This document shows positions 32,375 to 32,877 of a DNA stretch of 32,877 nt, piece after piece (position 1 is the stretch's first letter; the number at the start of each line of letters is the position of its first letter). Source of the DNA: Thermoplasmatota archaeon (GTDB lineage Archaea > Thermoplasmatota > Poseidoniia > Poseidoniales > Poseidoniaceae); assembly GCA_030830875.1 (NCBI GenBank), contig JAURMD010000167.1, positions 1-32,877 on the forward strand, written 5' to 3'. Made by a program: the position numbers and the translations under genes. The notes under the pieces were generated by a model. That model saw nothing but the letters and a program-made list of their open reading frames with translations, was not told the origin of the DNA and ran no database searches.

Positions 32375-32877
32375 ATGTCGGGAAGCACGGGTTTGCCCAC
32401 CATCAACTCCCTCGTGAAGGAAGACCTTGCGGGTCTTATTGTCAACCTCCTGTCAGGGACCCCGCTTGAGAGTCAAGCCGAGGCCATTGCCGCGTTCACC
32501 GGCGCGCTGCTGACCTCCATCGTTGGCTTCCTCGCCATCATGCTCTCGATGTTCATGATCCTCTGGATCGAACGCAAGCAACTCGGACGCATGATGGACC
32601 GCCGTGGTGCCATGACCTCGCTCCGTTCCTTGTGGATCGGGGAAAACGGCACCACCGCTGGCGAATGGTGGAACATGGTCCCGCTCATCGGTCGTCCGAT
32701 TGGTGCCCTGAACCGTTGGCTGAACAAGGCCTTTGGCAACCATGACCCCGCTCGACCGACCGTTGACCGCGTCGGTAACCGCTCATGGATGGGCTTTGCG
32801 ATTTTCCCCGGCTTCTTCCAGAACATCGCGGACGGCATGAAGTTCCTCATCAAGGAGCACATGGTCCCTGAGCGCGC
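32375..32877 (+). CDS. nuoH: NADH-quinone oxidoreductase subunit H, truncated by window end
   Basis: Membrane subunit that anchors the peripheral arm and contributes to the quinone channel. The visible 167 residues have a first helix (ALLTSIVGFLAIMLSMFMILWIERKQLG, about 44-71) and IADGMKFLIKEHMVPER (about 151-167), which match the NuoH first-loop signature. Between these, about 80 residues separate WIERK from IADG where E. coli-type NuoH has about 29. The added stretch (about 79-130) lies between DRRG and DRVGNRSW, which looks like a doubled or extended form of the conserved RxGPNR segment. GAGGTG precedes ATG 32375. The gene continues beyond 32877, and the rest of the complex I operon is expected outside. 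Confidence 0.88.
   Translation, partial: MSGSTGLPTINSLVKEDLAGLIVNLLSGTPLESQAEAIAAFTGALLTSIVGFLAIMLSMFMILWIERKQLGRMMDRRGAMTSLRSLWIGENGTTAGEWWNMVPLIGRPIGALNRWLNKAFGNHDPARPTVDRVGNRSWMGFAIFPGFFQNIADGMKFLIKEHMVPER

Noticed and set aside
1-32877. CRISPR array, insertion sequence or prophage signature
   Set aside because: No regularly spaced direct repeats, transposase, integrase or phage structural genes were seen on reading.

Overview
The window looks like a high-GC marine euryarchaeon of the Candidatus Poseidoniales (Marine Group II) or a close relative in the Thermoplasmata-like lineages. This is an inference from gene content. The archaeal/eukaryal-type ribosomal protein L15e fixes the domain as Archaea. 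TATA-like boxes sit about 26 bases before several first genes, a PRC-barrel protein and a SerK-like ParB-fold protein are present, a nuoABCDH-type complex I operon is under way, and very large secreted proteins including a subtilase fill half the window. No rRNA, tRNA, CRISPR array, IS element or prophage gene was recognised. Genes are densely packed with many stop/start overlaps.

Layout. Bases 1-344 are non-coding and carry the promoter of a branched-chain amino acid type ABC importer: livK lipoprotein, a single-polypeptide LivH-LivM permease fusion with a large membrane insert, livG and livF (345-6570). A convergent LysE/ArgO-type amino acid exporter follows. Bases 7204-9850 hold a NERD-domain protein with a C-terminal S1-like fold, a beta-carbonic anhydrase and a SpoU/TrmH-family RNA methyltransferase. 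Bases 9936-13954 are housekeeping: two tandem thymidylate kinase homologues (the second with a degenerate P-loop), a SerK-like protein, ribosomal protein L15e, a PRC-barrel protein and RNase Z.

Bases 13982-29365 are a five-gene, same-strand block of surface proteins: a PKD-repeat protein with a long cytoplasmic tail ending in a zinc ribbon, an unrecognised secreted protein of about 1560 residues, a small one-pass membrane protein, a membrane-anchored subtilisin-like protease whose cytoplasmic tail ends in a RING-like multi-cysteine finger, and a one-pass protein of repeated Ig/NEW3-like domains. This block is the best candidate for an undescribed system, possibly extracellular protein capture and proteolysis coupled through the membrane to cytoplasmic zinc-finger tails. 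Bases 29493-32877 start a complex I operon (nuoA, B, C, D and a truncated nuoH carrying an unusual insertion in its first loop).

Integration (inference). An external protease and binding proteins would produce amino acids and peptides, the Liv importer would bring some in, the LysE-type exporter would balance excess, and complex I would conserve energy from their oxidation. First genes of transcription units tend to have a TATA box and little or no leader. Internal operon genes carry clear Shine-Dalgarno-like GAGG motifs.
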